From assembly GCF_000282975.1 (NCBI RefSeq), contig NZ_ALJC01000079.1, forward strand, positions 1-64,000: DNA of 64,000 nucleotides. Reading direction: 5' to 3'. The DNA is from Pseudomonas psychrophila HA-4 (GTDB lineage Bacteria; Pseudomonadota; Gammaproteobacteria; Pseudomonadales; Pseudomonadaceae). Positions 45,888 through 55,897 of the stretch are shown here, piece after piece (position 1 is the stretch's first letter; every line of letters starts with the position of its first letter). The notes under the pieces were generated by a model. It did no database searches and was not told where the DNA came from. It saw only the letters and a program-made list of their open reading frames with translations. The position numbers were made by a program, and so were the translations under genes.

Positions 45888-47570
45888 TCAATCTGGCAAC
45901 GCGATCGGCCCGATCTCGTTGAATACATCGCCGGGGCCGGGGTTTTCGGCGTGGGTGCTGCCGCCGAAGTGGGTCATGATGCCCCACACCGCATTCAATG
46001 ACGTTTGCACCGCGCCTTCGACCCAAGCTGGGGTCCACGATACATCATCGCCGGCAATGAAAATGCCGCGCTGCTCGCCGGGTATGTCTTGCTGCATGAA
46101 ATGCGCGTACATGCGCTGGTTATAGCGATAGTGGCCCGGCAAAGCGCCTTTGAAGGCACCCAAGAAGTGCGGGTCAGCTTCCCACGACACGGTGATCGGA
46201 TCGCCGATGATACGGCTGGCGATATCGACCTTTGGGTAGATCTTTTTCAGCGAGTCCAGCGCCAGTTTCACGCGCTTTTCCACCGGGTGCGGGAGCATTT
46301 TCAGCGCATCGCTCATCCACGAGTACGACAGGCAAATCACCCCCGGTTTGTCGTCGCCGTTATCGAACAGGTACGTGCCACGGGTCAGGCGGTCGGTGAG
46401 GGTCATGCTCATCAGGTCGCGGCCGGTTTCGGGGTCTTTGTCTTTCCAAAACGGGCGATCGACCATGACGAAGGTTTTCGAGGACTGCATGTACCGCGTG
46501 CGGTCCAGCGCCATCCACAGTTTTTGTGAGAAGAGTGACTCTTCGCATTCGATTTGCGTGGTCAGCAGCCAGCTTTGGCAGGTGACCAAAACCGCCTCGT
46601 GAATGCGGGTCACGCCGAGGTTATCGGTGACCGAAAAGAGCCCGTCTGCTGAGCGCGAAATGGCTTTGACCCCGGTGCGCGGTGCGCCACGGTGCAGCGA
46701 GCGCAGGCTGGTGCCCTCGGGCCAATGGGCGCAGCGCTCAGGTGCGTGACGCCAGATGCCCAGCGGCACTTGCTCAACGCCGCCGACCACCAGGTGCTGG
46801 TGGTCGTCGCAGTTGGTCATCACCACACGGAAAATTTCGAGCATGGAGTTCGGGAAGTCCGAGTCCCAGCCGCCCGTACCAAACCCGACCTGACCAAACA
46901 CTTCGCGGTGCTGAAAAGACAGTTTGGCAAAGGCTTTAGACGTGGCGACAAAGTCGTAGAAGGTGCGGTCATCCCACAGCGGAATCAGTGTATTCCATAG
47001 CTCTTTAAGGCGCGGGACGTCACGGTCCCGGATAGCTTGCTGAATATCGCCAAAGCGCGAACCTTCTTCCAGCGCGTCGGCCCAAGCGTCGGCAACTTCC
47101 TGGAACAGTTCAGGCAAATCTGCCAGCTTTTGTGCGTAGAAGGTCTGGCCTTCAAGGTCGATCACTGTGCTGCCAGACGCGGGGGTCAGCGGGTTGGGAA
47201 ACGGTTTGGTTTCGAGTCCCAGCTTATCGACGTAATGGTAAAACGCCGTTGAAGACACCGGAAAACGCATGCCGCCCAACTCGGCAATCACCCCTTCGCT
47301 GCCCTCAAACGCTTGCGAGCGCAGGCGTCCGCCCATCTTTGACGCTTCATACACCACCGGCTTGAGGCCCAGCTTCATCAACTCGTAGGCGGCCACCATG
47401 CCCGCCATCCCGGCGCCAACAATCGCCACTTCTGCCCCCAGCTTGTCTGCCGGAATACTGCCCAGGCCTGCGGGGTGTTCGATCCAGTCATCAAACGCAA
47501 ACGGAAAATCGGGGCCGAAAATAGTGATCGGTTTTTTGCCGTCGACAGGGTGGCGATTATTCTTGTTCAT
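45888..47570 (-). CDS. davB: Lysine 2-monooxygenase
   Basis: A 560-residue FAD flavoprotein that decarboxylates and oxidises L-lysine to 5-aminovaleramide. FAD-binding GAGMAGMVAAYEL near residue 53, VVYEASKMGGRLRSQAF, and the C-terminal WEGAVQTSL-type stretch (here WVEGAVQTSLNAVWG). It shares the amine-oxidase/tryptophan-monooxygenase family, but the davA partner and exact length support the lysine enzyme. ATG 47570 is behind AAGGTCAGCC. The 171-base gap upstream (47571-47741) should hold the promoter; no clear boxes seen. Confidence 0.93.
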   Translation of the reverse strand: MNKNNRHPVDGKKPITIFGPDFPFAFDDWIEHPAGLGSIPADKLGAEVAIVGAGMAGMVAAYELMKLGLKPVVYEASKMGGRLRSQAFEGSEGVIAELGGMRFPVSSTAFYHYVDKLGLETKPFPNPLTPASGSTVIDLEGQTFYAQKLADLPELFQEVADAWADALEEGSRFGDIQQAIRDRDVPRLKELWNTLIPLWDDRTFYDFVATSKAFAKLSFQHREVFGQVGFGTGGWDSDFPNSMLEIFRVVMTNCDDHQHLVVGGVEQVPLGIWRHAPERCAHWPEGTSLRSLHRGAPRTGVKAISRSADGLFSVTDNLGVTRIHEAVLVTCQSWLLTTQIECEESLFSQKLWMALDRTRYMQSSKTFVMVDRPFWKDKDPETGRDLMSMTLTDRLTRGTYLFDNGDDKPGVICLSYSWMSDALKMLPHPVEKRVKLALDSLKKIYPKVDIASRIIGDPITVSWEADPHFLGAFKGALPGHYRYNQRMYAHFMQQDIPGEQRGIFIAGDDVSWTPAWVEGAVQTSLNAVWGIMTHFGGSTHAENPGPGDVFNEIGPIALPD

Positions 47571-47741
47571 GGCTGACCTTACTGGGCGACTCGCGTTACA
47601 CGTGAGTATAGGAAAAGACAGCCGCCAGTTTAGAGCGCGTGGAACACGTAATTAAGACGCAAAATGTCGTCGTTATGACCTTGTTTTAGTCGATGTGACG
47701 AAGTGGATAGTCAATTTGACGTGGTGGAGTGGCGTTATGGC

Positions 47742-48194
47742 TTAACCACGATCCACTTTGCTGCTGAGGATGATCGACGTGGTGGTCTTCTCAACCCCCT
47801 CGACACTGCCGATCTGATCGAGTAATTGATCCAGTTGCTCAGGCGATTCACTGCGCAGCCAGGCCACGTAATCGAACTCACCGCTGACCGCGCACAACTG
47901 CTGTACTTGCGCCATATTGCTCAAGCGTCGAACCACCTCCTTACCGGAGCGTGGCTGCACGGTAATCCCGACATACGCCTGCAAACCGCCATCAATCAGG
48001 CGCTGACTCAGACGCACGCCATAACCGGTAATGACCTGGGTTTTTTCCAGCCGCGCCAGGCGCGACGTCACCGTGGTCCGGGCAATGCCCAATTCACGTG
48101 CCAGCATGGCCACACTTGCGCGGGCATTAAGCTGCAAGGCCGCGATTAATTGGCGGTCGATTTCATCCAGTGCAGGCGTGCGGGTATCGGGCAA
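47742..48194 (-). CDS. Lrp/AsnC-family regulator beside davBA
   Basis: A 150-residue regulator: winged HTH about 8-60 (LDEIDRQLIAALQLNARASVAMLARELGIARTTVTSRLARLE) and a RAM/ACT domain about 70-145 (QAYVGITVQPRSGKEVVRRL, FDYVAWLRSESPEQLDQLLDQI). It is upstream of davB on the same strand with a 171-base gap; P. putida has an AsnC-type gene in the same place. It probably controls lysine use in response to an amino acid. Confidence 0.88.
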   Translation of the reverse strand: MPDTRTPALDEIDRQLIAALQLNARASVAMLARELGIARTTVTSRLARLEKTQVITGYGVRLSQRLIDGGLQAYVGITVQPRSGKEVVRRLSNMAQVQQLCAVSGEFDYVAWLRSESPEQLDQLLDQIGSVEGVEKTTTSIILSSKVDRG

Positions 48195-48330
48195 GAGAGG
48201 CTCCCAAGGTGTGAGCGTGACGGGCGGTTATCGTACAGGGCTGAGCGGGCATTAACAGAGACATAGCATCAGGCGCTCCCTTTTAAAATCCGCGGTCATG
48301 GGGTAGGTATGGATAACTGTTCGATATTTT

Positions 48331-48371
48331 TAAACGATCAAAAGATCGCGAGGCACGTTCGTTTGTATAGG
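48331..48371. repeat. Decayed REP
   Basis: TAAACGATCAAAAGATCGCG then AGGCACGTTCGTTTGTATAGGAG, a REP with several changes from the intact copies. Between the Lrp gene and the tRNA. Confidence 0.55.
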
Positions 48372-48400
48372 AGCAGAGTTGGTTTCAAACGCCAGAAACA

Positions 48401-48425
48401 CAAAAGCCGCGCAATGCGCGGCTTT
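48401..48425 (-). terminator. Terminator of the tRNA-Ile2 gene
   Basis: On the minus strand AAAGCCGCGC-ATT-GCGCGGCTTT then TGTG, six bases after the tRNA 3' CCA end. Confidence 0.75.
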
Positions 48426-48430
48426 GAGTT

Positions 48431-48507
<77 letters not shown>

Positions 48508-48561
48508 TCAGTAGGCCGCGGATTATAACGATGGTTTCGCGCGAGTGCTATCCGAAAAATC

Positions 48562-51500
48562 CTAAATAGAGGTACGAAGAAATGTCTCTGCGAATTCTGT
48601 CGCACTTAATGGCACGCTGATGAGGTAGCCCTGGATTTGCTCGCAGCCCTCTGCTGCCAGAAATGTTTGTTGCGCCTGGGTTTCGACGCCCTCGGCGATG
48701 ATGCTGAATTGCATGCTGCGCCCCAGTGCGATGATGGCGCGCACGATAGCGGCGTCGTGGGGGTCGTCGGGTAGGCCGCGGATGAATGACTTGTCGATTT
48801 TTAGCGTGTCCAGCGGTAGGCGCTTGAGGTAGCTGAGGGAGGAGTAGCCGGTGCCGAAGTCGTCGATGGCCAGTTGCACTCCCAGGTGTTTGAGCTGATG
48901 CAGGGCTTCGAGCGCTTCTTCGGTCTGGCTCATGATGGAGTTTTCAGTGATCTCCAGTTGTAAGCAGCCGGGTTTGAGGTCGTATGTTCTAAGCAGTTGC
49001 TGGATACGACCAAGCAATTTTGGCTGATGCAGTTGTGCCCCGGCGAGGTTGACTGAGACGGGACCAAAGGGCTCGTAGGTTTGGTTCCAGAGGTGCATCT
49101 GTTGGCACGCGTGCTCAAGTACCCAGTCACCAATGGGGATGATCATGCCGTTTTCTTCGGCCAATACAATGAAGCGGTCGGGCGAGATTTCTCCCAATGT
49201 GGGGTGGTGCCAGCGAATGAGCGCTTCGGCACCGATCAGTTGCAGGTCGTGCAGGCTGATTTTGGGTTGGTAGAACAATGACAGTTGGCCGCGCTCCAGT
49301 GCTCTGCGCAGTTCTTGTTCCAGGACCACGCGAACGCTGGCCTGGGCGCTCAGGTCGTGGGTGTAGCGTTCAACGCGGTTGCGGCCTTTGAGTTTGGAGC
49401 GGTACATCGCCGCGTCGGCATTTTTGACCAGTGTGGCTACGTCTGCGCCATCTTCCGGGTAGACGCTGATGCCGATGCTGGCGCTGATGAACAGTTCGTA
49501 CTCTCCGGCGCTGAATGGGGCGTTGAAGCAGGCCAGCAGTTTGTCTGCGATCAGTTCTGCGTCGTCAGGCTGTTTGAGGCCTGGCAGCAGGATGATGAAT
49601 TCATCGCCGCCAAGGCGGGCAACAGTGTCGATGTCACGCAGGTGTTTTTTAAGGCGTGCGGCAATGCCTTTGAGTAGCAGGTCGCCGACGGGGTGGCCGA
49701 GGCTGTCATTGATGTTTTTGAAGCGGTCGAGGTCCAGAAACAGGACGGCGCCCCTTTTGCCGTCGCGCTCTTGGTCAATGAGGACTTGCTGCAAACGGTT
49801 GTCGAACAGAAGCCGGTTGGGCAGGTTGGTCAGCGGGTCATGGTGGGCCTGGTGGTCTAGGCGGGCCTGGGCGCGTTTGATGCTGGAGATGTCGGCAAAC
49901 ACGGCGACATAGTGGGTCACGTGTTTATCGCTATTGTGTACGGCGCTGATGGTCATCCAGCAGGGGTAGTTTTCGCCTTTTTTGCGTTTGTTGCAGATTT
50001 CGCCTTGCCAGTGGCCATCTTGTGAAAGCTGGTGCCACATGGCGGTATAGAAGGCGCTGTCGTGTTGGCCGGAAGCCAGAATACGCGGCGTTTTGCCCAG
50101 TGCTTCGCTTTCGCAGTAGCCGGTGATCTCAGTGAAGGCACGATTAACTGCGGTGATTTTTTGCTCTGGGTCGGTGAAGAGGATGCCTTCGGCTGTGCTT
50201 TCAAACACGGTGGCTGTTTGCAGCAGTTTTTCCTGCATTTGATGGCGTTCGGTGATGTCGCGGGCGATGGTCAGCATGCAGTGTTCGCTGCCAATCATCA
50301 GTGGGCTGCTGGATATTTCACACAGCCGGATATGCCCGTCCTTGCGCCGTATATGGCAAGTGTAATCGCGCACAAAGCCATCTTTTTCCAGTAGCCCCAC
50401 CAGCCCTTTGCGTTGCTCTGGATCGACCCACAGTTGCAGGTCCAGGGTTGAGCGATACAGGGATTCGGCGCTGTTAAAGCCGCTGAGGCGGGTGAAACCT
50501 TCGTTCACTTCGATCAGTAGGCCGTCGCTTTGTCTGGTCAGTAACAAGCCATCGGGCGAGGCGTGGAAGGCTTTGGCGAACTTTTCTTCGGAGAGTCGCA
50601 AGGCTTCTTCGGTTTTTTTGGTTTCGCTGATGTTGATCATCAGGCCGCGCAGCACGGTGTGTTGGTGCTGGCTGGTAAGGCTGACAATGTCTCGTATCCA
50701 CAGGGTCTTGCCGCCATTGGCGAGGACTCGGTAGTCAACGCTGTAGTTGTGCTCGGCGCTGATTTGCGTATCGCAGTAAGCCTTGATTCTGGCCAGTTCG
50801 TCCGGGTGCACAATGCTGTCCCAAAAGCCCGGTCTTAACCAGTCGCTCATGGGGTAGCCGAGCAGGGCTTCGGCTTGTGGCGACACGTAGGTATAGGTGT
50901 AGGTGTTGTCGTTGAGCCGGGCTTCCCAAGCAATGGCTGATAGATTTTCGATCAAGCCTCTGTAGTGATATTCGCTGCTGCGCAGTGCTTGTTCGAGATC
51001 CACCCGCCGGGAGATTTCGGAGCTCAGGCGTCTATTGATGCGTATGAGCACGGCCATAATGGCGATCAGCAGCACGATGGCTGGGAGCACATAGAGCAGT
51101 AGAGTGCGCAAAAGGGGGCGGTAGTCGCTGGTGCTGCCAATCCAGCGCTCTTGTATGGCCTGGGTTTCACTGGGGGTCATGTCGGCCAGCACTTTGTCGA
51201 GCAGTGCAAGCAGCGTGGTTTCGCTTTTAGGCACCGCCATTGCCATTTGGTAGCGGTAAGGCGTTTCGCCGCTGACGTAGAGACCGTCGAGCTTGAGTTG
51301 GCGCAGGCTCCACACGCTGGAGGCCAGGTCGCCGACCATCGCATCCACCTCATCGGTGGCCAGTGCTTGAAGCGCGGAGCTGACGTTGGGTAACGCGACG
51401 ATGTTCAGGTCGGGATGCTGAGCACGCAGCAGTTCATGGGGGGCGTAGTTTTCCACGACGGCAATTTTGAGGCCGTAGAGGTCATTAAGATTTTTGGGGC

Positions 51501-51900
51501 TAGCGCCACCCTTGTGGGCCAAGATGACAATCGGGAAATCGAGATATGGGCGTGTAAAGCCTAAGGTCTTTTGCCGCTCGGGGGTCGACATAACGCTGGG
51601 CAGCCAGTCGATTTGGCTGTCATTGGTTAATTTTAGTACGGCGCTCCAGGTATACGGTTCCTCCAATTTTACGGTGACCCCAAGACGCTCTTTGATTAGC
51701 TTTACATAATCTGCGGTCAGCCCGGTGTAGACGCCTTGCTCGTCACGGAACTCAAAAGGCGGCCACGTGGTGTCCACTCCAAGGCGCAGTTCCGGGTGGT
51801 TTTTAAGCCATTGCTGTTCTTCGTCGGTAAACGTCAGGGCTGCGACCGCTGAGTTCCAGGCAAGAAGCGATAGAGACAGAAGTACCAGCAGACGTGACAT
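48562..51900 (-). CDS. Periplasmic-sensor PAS-GGDEF-EAL protein (RmcA-like)
   Basis: A 1112-residue inner-membrane c-di-GMP enzyme. Order: signal peptide 1-20; periplasmic SBP_bac_3 (amino-acid-binding Venus flytrap) about 25-255 (LGVDTTWPPFEFRDEQGVYTGLTADYV); membrane segment about 265-288; three PAS/PAC units about 305-432, 435-558 and 560-690; GGDEF about 695-855 with intact RLGGDEFI; EAL about 870-1105 with intact GAEALIRWHHP and DDFGTGYSSLSYLKRLPLD. Both catalytic signatures are complete. Its place next to rpoD and the domain order match P. aeruginosa PA0575 (RmcA), which senses L-arginine and redox state; that protein has four PAS units by my recollection, here I see three. Ligand is inference. 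Confidence 0.9.
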   Translation of the reverse strand: MSRLLVLLSLSLLAWNSAVAALTFTDEEQQWLKNHPELRLGVDTTWPPFEFRDEQGVYTGLTADYVKLIKERLGVTVKLEEPYTWSAVLKLTNDSQIDWLPSVMSTPERQKTLGFTRPYLDFPIVILAHKGGASPKNLNDLYGLKIAVVENYAPHELLRAQHPDLNIVALPNVSSALQALATDEVDAMVGDLASSVWSLRQLKLDGLYVSGETPYRYQMAMAVPKSETTLLALLDKVLADMTPSETQAIQERWIGSTSDYRPLLRTLLLYVLPAIVLLIAIMAVLIRINRRLSSEISRRVDLEQALRSSEYHYRGLIENLSAIAWEARLNDNTYTYTYVSPQAEALLGYPMSDWLRPGFWDSIVHPDELARIKAYCDTQISAEHNYSVDYRVLANGGKTLWIRDIVSLTSQHQHTVLRGLMINISETKKTEEALRLSEEKFAKAFHASPDGLLLTRQSDGLLIEVNEGFTRLSGFNSAESLYRSTLDLQLWVDPEQRKGLVGLLEKDGFVRDYTCHIRRKDGHIRLCEISSSPLMIGSEHCMLTIARDITERHQMQEKLLQTATVFESTAEGILFTDPEQKITAVNRAFTEITGYCESEALGKTPRILASGQHDSAFYTAMWHQLSQDGHWQGEICNKRKKGENYPCWMTISAVHNSDKHVTHYVAVFADISSIKRAQARLDHQAHHDPLTNLPNRLLFDNRLQQVLIDQERDGKRGAVLFLDLDRFKNINDSLGHPVGDLLLKGIAARLKKHLRDIDTVARLGGDEFIILLPGLKQPDDAELIADKLLACFNAPFSAGEYELFISASIGISVYPEDGADVATLVKNADAAMYRSKLKGRNRVERYTHDLSAQASVRVVLEQELRRALERGQLSLFYQPKISLHDLQLIGAEALIRWHHPTLGEISPDRFIVLAEENGMIIPIGDWVLEHACQQMHLWNQTYEPFGPVSVNLAGAQLHQPKLLGRIQQLLRTYDLKPGCLQLEITENSIMSQTEEALEALHQLKHLGVQLAIDDFGTGYSSLSYLKRLPLDTLKIDKSFIRGLPDDPHDAAIVRAIIALGRSMQFSIIAEGVETQAQQTFLAAEGCEQIQGYLISVPLSATEFAETFLRTSI

Positions 51901-51992
51901 GCGCTTCTCGTTTTACGCTTGAGTAAGACGAGTGTAGCCGGGCTCTGGGGTGGAAGAGACAGTGGGGAGGTAGATTGTGATGGCTGTAAAGC

Positions 51993-52019
51993 AAAACCCC
52001 CGGCAGGGCCGGGGGTTTT
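51993..52019 (-). terminator. Terminator of rpoD
   Basis: AAAACCCCCGGC / GCCGGGGGTTTT with a three-base loop, just after the rpoD stop on the minus strand, followed by GCTTT. Confidence 0.88.
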
Positions 52020-52023
52020 GGGA

Positions 52024-53874
52024 TCACTCGTCGAGGAAGGAGCGTAAATGCTCGCTTCTCGTCGGGTGGCGCAGCTTGCGCAACGCTTTGGCTTCGATCT
52101 GACGAATCCGCTCACGGGTAACGTCGAACTGCTTACCAACCTCCTCAAGGGTGTGGTCGGTATTCATGTCGATACCGAAGCGCATGCGCAGTACTTTGGC
52201 TTCGCGTGCCGTGAGGCCGCCCAGTACGTCGCGTGTCGCTTCTTTAAGGCTCTCAACGGTGGCGACATCGATTGGCGACTGCATAGTCGAGTCTTCGATG
52301 AAGTCGCCCAGGTGGGAGTCTTCGTCATCACCGATCGGGGTTTCCATGGAGATCGGCTCTTTAGCGATCTTCAATACCTTACGGATTTTGTCCTCAGGCA
52401 TTTCCATGCGTTCGCCCAGCTCTTCCGGGGTCGGTTCACGGCCCATTTCCTGCAACATCTGGCGGGAAATACGGTTGAGCTTGTTAATCGTCTCGATCAT
52501 GTGCACCGGAATACGGATGGTGCGGGCCTGGTCGGCGATCGAGCGAGTGATCGCCTGACGGATCCACCAGGTGGCATAAGTCGAGAATTTGTAGCCGCGG
52601 CGGTATTCAAACTTGTCTACCGCTTTCATCAAGCCGATGTTGCCTTCCTGGATCAGGTCGAGGAACTGCAAGCCACGGTTGGTGTACTTCTTGGCGATGG
52701 AGATCACCAGACGCAAGTTGGCTTCAACCATTTCTTTCTTCGCGCGGCGGGCCTTGGCCTCACCGATCGACATACGACGGTTGATGTCCTTGATCTCGGC
52801 AATCTTCAAGCCGGTTTCTGCTTCTAGAGCAGACAGCTTTTGCTGGCAACGGATGATGTCCGGTTGCAGGCGACCAATGGCTTCAGCGTATTTGCTTTTG
52901 CCTTTGGCCAGCGCGTCGCTCCAGCTTTCGTCGACTTCGTTGCCCGGGAACAGGCGCAGGAAGTCGGTACGCGGCATGCGTGCATCACGTACACACAGCT
53001 GCATGATGGCGCGCTCTTGTGCACGCAAACGCTCTAGGGCGCTGCGAACACGCTCAACCAAGCCTTCGAATTGCTTCGGGACCAGTTTGATTGGCATGAA
53101 CAGTTCGGCCAGTGCAACCAGTTCGGCAATTGCTTGCTTGCTGTCACGACCGTGCTTTTTCAGTGCCTTGCGAGCGACTTCCATCTGATCGGAGACGGCA
53201 CCGAAGCGCTGTGCTGCGATGATCGGATCCGGGCCACTTTCGACTTCTTCCTCGTCTTCAGTAGCGGTTTCGGCTTCGTCATCATCGCTGTCGTCGTCAG
53301 CTTTGACAGCTTTCGGGTCGACAGGCGGCGGCACTTCGGCGGCAGGTGGCGCAATGCCGTCGTCTGGGTCGATATAACCGCTCAGAACGTCGGACAGGCG
53401 ACCACCTTCGGTGGTGACGCGAGTGTACTCGGAGAGAATATGGTCAACCGTGCCAGGGAAGTGCGCGATTGCGCCCATCACTTCACGGATGCCCTCTTCG
53501 ATACGTTTGGCGATTTCGATTTCGCCTTCACGTGTCAGCAGTTCTACCGTACCCATTTCACGCATATACATGCGCACAGGGTCAGTAGTACGACCAATAT
53601 CGGTTTCTACTGCCGCCAACGCTGCGGCTGCTTCTTCAGCAGCTGCTTCGTCGGTGTCAGCATCGGCCAACATAAGGGCGTCCGCATCCGGAGCACTCTC
53701 GTGTACGGGGATCCCCATGTCATTAATCATGCGGATGATGTCTTCCACTTGCTCCGGATCTGAAATATCTTCGGGCAGGTGGTCGTTGACCTCTGCGTAA
53801 GTCAGATATTTCTGCTCACGACCGAGGGTGATCAACTCTTTGATACGAGACTGTTGTTGCGCTTTTCCGGACAT
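52024..53874 (-). CDS. rpoD: Housekeeping sigma factor sigma-70
   Basis: A 616-residue primary sigma factor. Region 1.1 ([34 protein letters not shown]); 1.2 ([22 protein letters not shown]); a long acidic non-conserved part about 180-235; region 2 with the -10 contacts ([35 protein letters not shown]); region 4 with [23 protein letters not shown] 53874. It follows dnaG with a 67-base gap and is the last gene of the macromolecular synthesis block. Confidence 0.98.
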   Translation of the reverse strand: MSGKAQQQSRIKELITLGREQKYLTYAEVNDHLPEDISDPEQVEDIIRMINDMGIPVHESAPDADALMLADADTDEAAAEEAAAALAAVETDIGRTTDPVRMYMREMGTVELLTREGEIEIAKRIEEGIREVMGAIAHFPGTVDHILSEYTRVTTEGGRLSDVLSGYIDPDDGIAPPAAEVPPPVDPKAVKADDDSDDDEAETATEDEEEVESGPDPIIAAQRFGAVSDQMEVARKALKKHGRDSKQAIAELVALAELFMPIKLVPKQFEGLVERVRSALERLRAQERAIMQLCVRDARMPRTDFLRLFPGNEVDESWSDALAKGKSKYAEAIGRLQPDIIRCQQKLSALEAETGLKIAEIKDINRRMSIGEAKARRAKKEMVEANLRLVISIAKKYTNRGLQFLDLIQEGNIGLMKAVDKFEYRRGYKFSTYATWWIRQAITRSIADQARTIRIPVHMIETINKLNRISRQMLQEMGREPTPEELGERMEMPEDKIRKVLKIAKEPISMETPIGDDEDSHLGDFIEDSTMQSPIDVATVESLKEATRDVLGGLTAREAKVLRMRFGIDMNTDHTLEEVGKQFDVTRERIRQIEAKALRKLRHPTRSEHLRSFLDE

Positions 53875-53941
53875 AACACCCTATCCACTGAAGGTCTTGG
53901 CGGGCAAAAAACAAGCCGAGGATTATACCTTAGCTATGACC

Positions 53942-55897
53942 TCACGCGCCAGTTGAGGTCGGGTTTGATGCTGGATTATTGCGACTCAAGAGGTCGCGTA
54001 ACTCATTTTTCTCCTCGGTACTAAGCTCGCCTTGACGTGCTTTTCGAAGAAGTTGTTCTAGATTTCGTTCACGTTGACGCGCTGATAGGCTAGTTATGGT
54101 GTCGAAAAATTGTTGTTCAAGGTTGTCGGCATCAATTAGCCACTCCTTTTCCAGCAGTCTTTGCAACAGGCGGCCCTGTTCTGTGCCATGCCAGCGTGAC
54201 AGCAGCTGTATAGAGCTTAGCTTAGGATTTTTCTGTACGGCCTCGACCAGAGCAATCAGTAGCTGATTGTTGGTCTGATCTTCTGCCGCAAAGTGCCCGG
54301 CGTCTTCCACTTTTTTTGCCAGTTGCGGGTGATGCAGCAACGTGCGCAAGGCTGTCAGCGTGGGGGGCTCAACGCCGACCGGAATCCAAGCCTGCTCCCG
54401 CTCGCCGCCTCGTTTACCTTTTTTGTCCCACGGTTTGTTTTCCCATTTTTTGCCGCCAGCGCCGGGCTTTTTCGGTGTCCATTCCTGTTGGGGGATGTAC
54501 ATCTCCGGTTGCTGAAAATCGCTATAGTCAGGCATTGCATCGTAATCAATGCCGGGGTCGTAAGTGGGTTGTGCTTGGGGCTTGGCAGGCGCATTTTGCG
54601 CCAGTTGGCTAACGGTTTCGCTGCTTAGGCCGGTAATTTCGGTCAGTCTCTGGCGCATCAGAATGCGCAGATTGGCACCCGGGACTTTGTCGATTAGCGG
54701 TGCCGCCAGCGTGGCCATGTGGGCCTTGCCTTCCAATGAGCGCGGGTCGGCTTCTTCGATCAGTTGCTGGAAGAAGTAATCGGCCAGCGGCTGTGCGTGC
54801 TGGTTGATGCGAGCCTTGAAAGCGTCTGTGCCTTCGGATCGCACCAATGTGTCCGGGTCTTCGCCTTCGGGCAAAAACAGGAAGCGTGCGCGACGTCCGT
54901 CCTGTAGGCAGGGAAGCGTTGCCTCAAGGGCGCGCCATGCGGCATTACGGCCAGCCTGGTCACCGTCAAAACAGAATAAAACGCTAGGCACCACGCGAAA
55001 CAAGCGTTTCATGTGCTCTTCGCTGGTCGCGGTGCCCAGTGTGGCGACGGCGTTGCGCAGGCCTTGCTGGGCCAGCGCGATCACGTCCATATAACCTTCC
55101 ACCACGATGATTTCGTCGAGGCTGCGGTTGAACTTGCGCGCCTCGAACAGCCCGTACAGTTCCTGGCCCTTGTGGAACACCGGCGTTTCCGGGGAGTTCA
55201 GGTACTTGGGTTTGTCGTCGCCCAGCACCCGGCCACCGAAAGCAATGATGCGGCCCCTGCTGTCGCGGATCGGGAACATGACGCGGTCGCGGAAGCGGTC
55301 GTAACGTTTGCCGGTCTCGGCGTTTTCGACCAGCAGTCCGGCGTCAATCATGGCTTTTTGCTGCAGGGTGTCGCTGCTCAGGTGTTTGTACAGGTTGTCC
55401 CAGCCTGGTGGGGCGAAGCCCAAGCCAAAGTCGCGGGCGATTTCACCGGTCAGGCCGCGGCCTTTGAGGTATTCGACGGCGGCTTTTCGCGAGGGATGGC
55501 TCTTGAGTGCTTGCCGGTAAAAGTCGGCTGCAGCTGTGAGCAGTGGGTAGAGCGGTGAGTCGGTCGGTTGCCGGGGTTTGTGCTGACGGCCGCTTTCTTC
55601 TCGGGGAATTTCCATGCCGGCGGCTTTCGCCAGCTCTTCGACGGCCTGGGGGAAATCCAGGTTGTCATGGTCCATGATGAAGCCGAGGGCGTTGCCGCCA
55701 GCGCCGCAGCCAAAGCAGTAATAAAACTGTTTGTCGGGGCTGACACTAAAAGACGGCGTTTTTTCTTTGTGGAACGGGCAGCAGGCCGTGTAGTTCTTGC
55801 CCGCTTTTTTCATTTGCACGCGCGAACTGACGACATCGACGATATCGGTACGGTTCAGAAGGTCGTCAATAAAGCTCTGGGGGATTAACCCGGCCAT
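53942..55897 (-). CDS. dnaG: DNA primase
   Basis: A 651-residue primase. N-terminal zinc ribbon Cys40-His43-Cys61-Cys64 (ACCPFHKEKTPSF, YYCFGCG); TOPRIM core with VVEGYMDVIAL and FCFDGDQAG; C-terminal helicase-binding region ending STEEKNELRDLL. A linker about 430-520 is rich in Pro, Gly and Lys (PKKPGAGGKKWENKPWDKKGKRGG). ATG 55897 (MAGLIPQSFIDD). Confidence 0.97.
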   Translation of the reverse strand: MAGLIPQSFIDDLLNRTDIVDVVSSRVQMKKAGKNYTACCPFHKEKTPSFSVSPDKQFYYCFGCGAGGNALGFIMDHDNLDFPQAVEELAKAAGMEIPREESGRQHKPRQPTDSPLYPLLTAAADFYRQALKSHPSRKAAVEYLKGRGLTGEIARDFGLGFAPPGWDNLYKHLSSDTLQQKAMIDAGLLVENAETGKRYDRFRDRVMFPIRDSRGRIIAFGGRVLGDDKPKYLNSPETPVFHKGQELYGLFEARKFNRSLDEIIVVEGYMDVIALAQQGLRNAVATLGTATSEEHMKRLFRVVPSVLFCFDGDQAGRNAAWRALEATLPCLQDGRRARFLFLPEGEDPDTLVRSEGTDAFKARINQHAQPLADYFFQQLIEEADPRSLEGKAHMATLAAPLIDKVPGANLRILMRQRLTEITGLSSETVSQLAQNAPAKPQAQPTYDPGIDYDAMPDYSDFQQPEMYIPQQEWTPKKPGAGGKKWENKPWDKKGKRGGEREQAWIPVGVEPPTLTALRTLLHHPQLAKKVEDAGHFAAEDQTNNQLLIALVEAVQKNPKLSSIQLLSRWHGTEQGRLLQRLLEKEWLIDADNLEQQFFDTITSLSARQRERNLEQLLRKARQGELSTEEKNELRDLLSRNNPASNPTSTGA

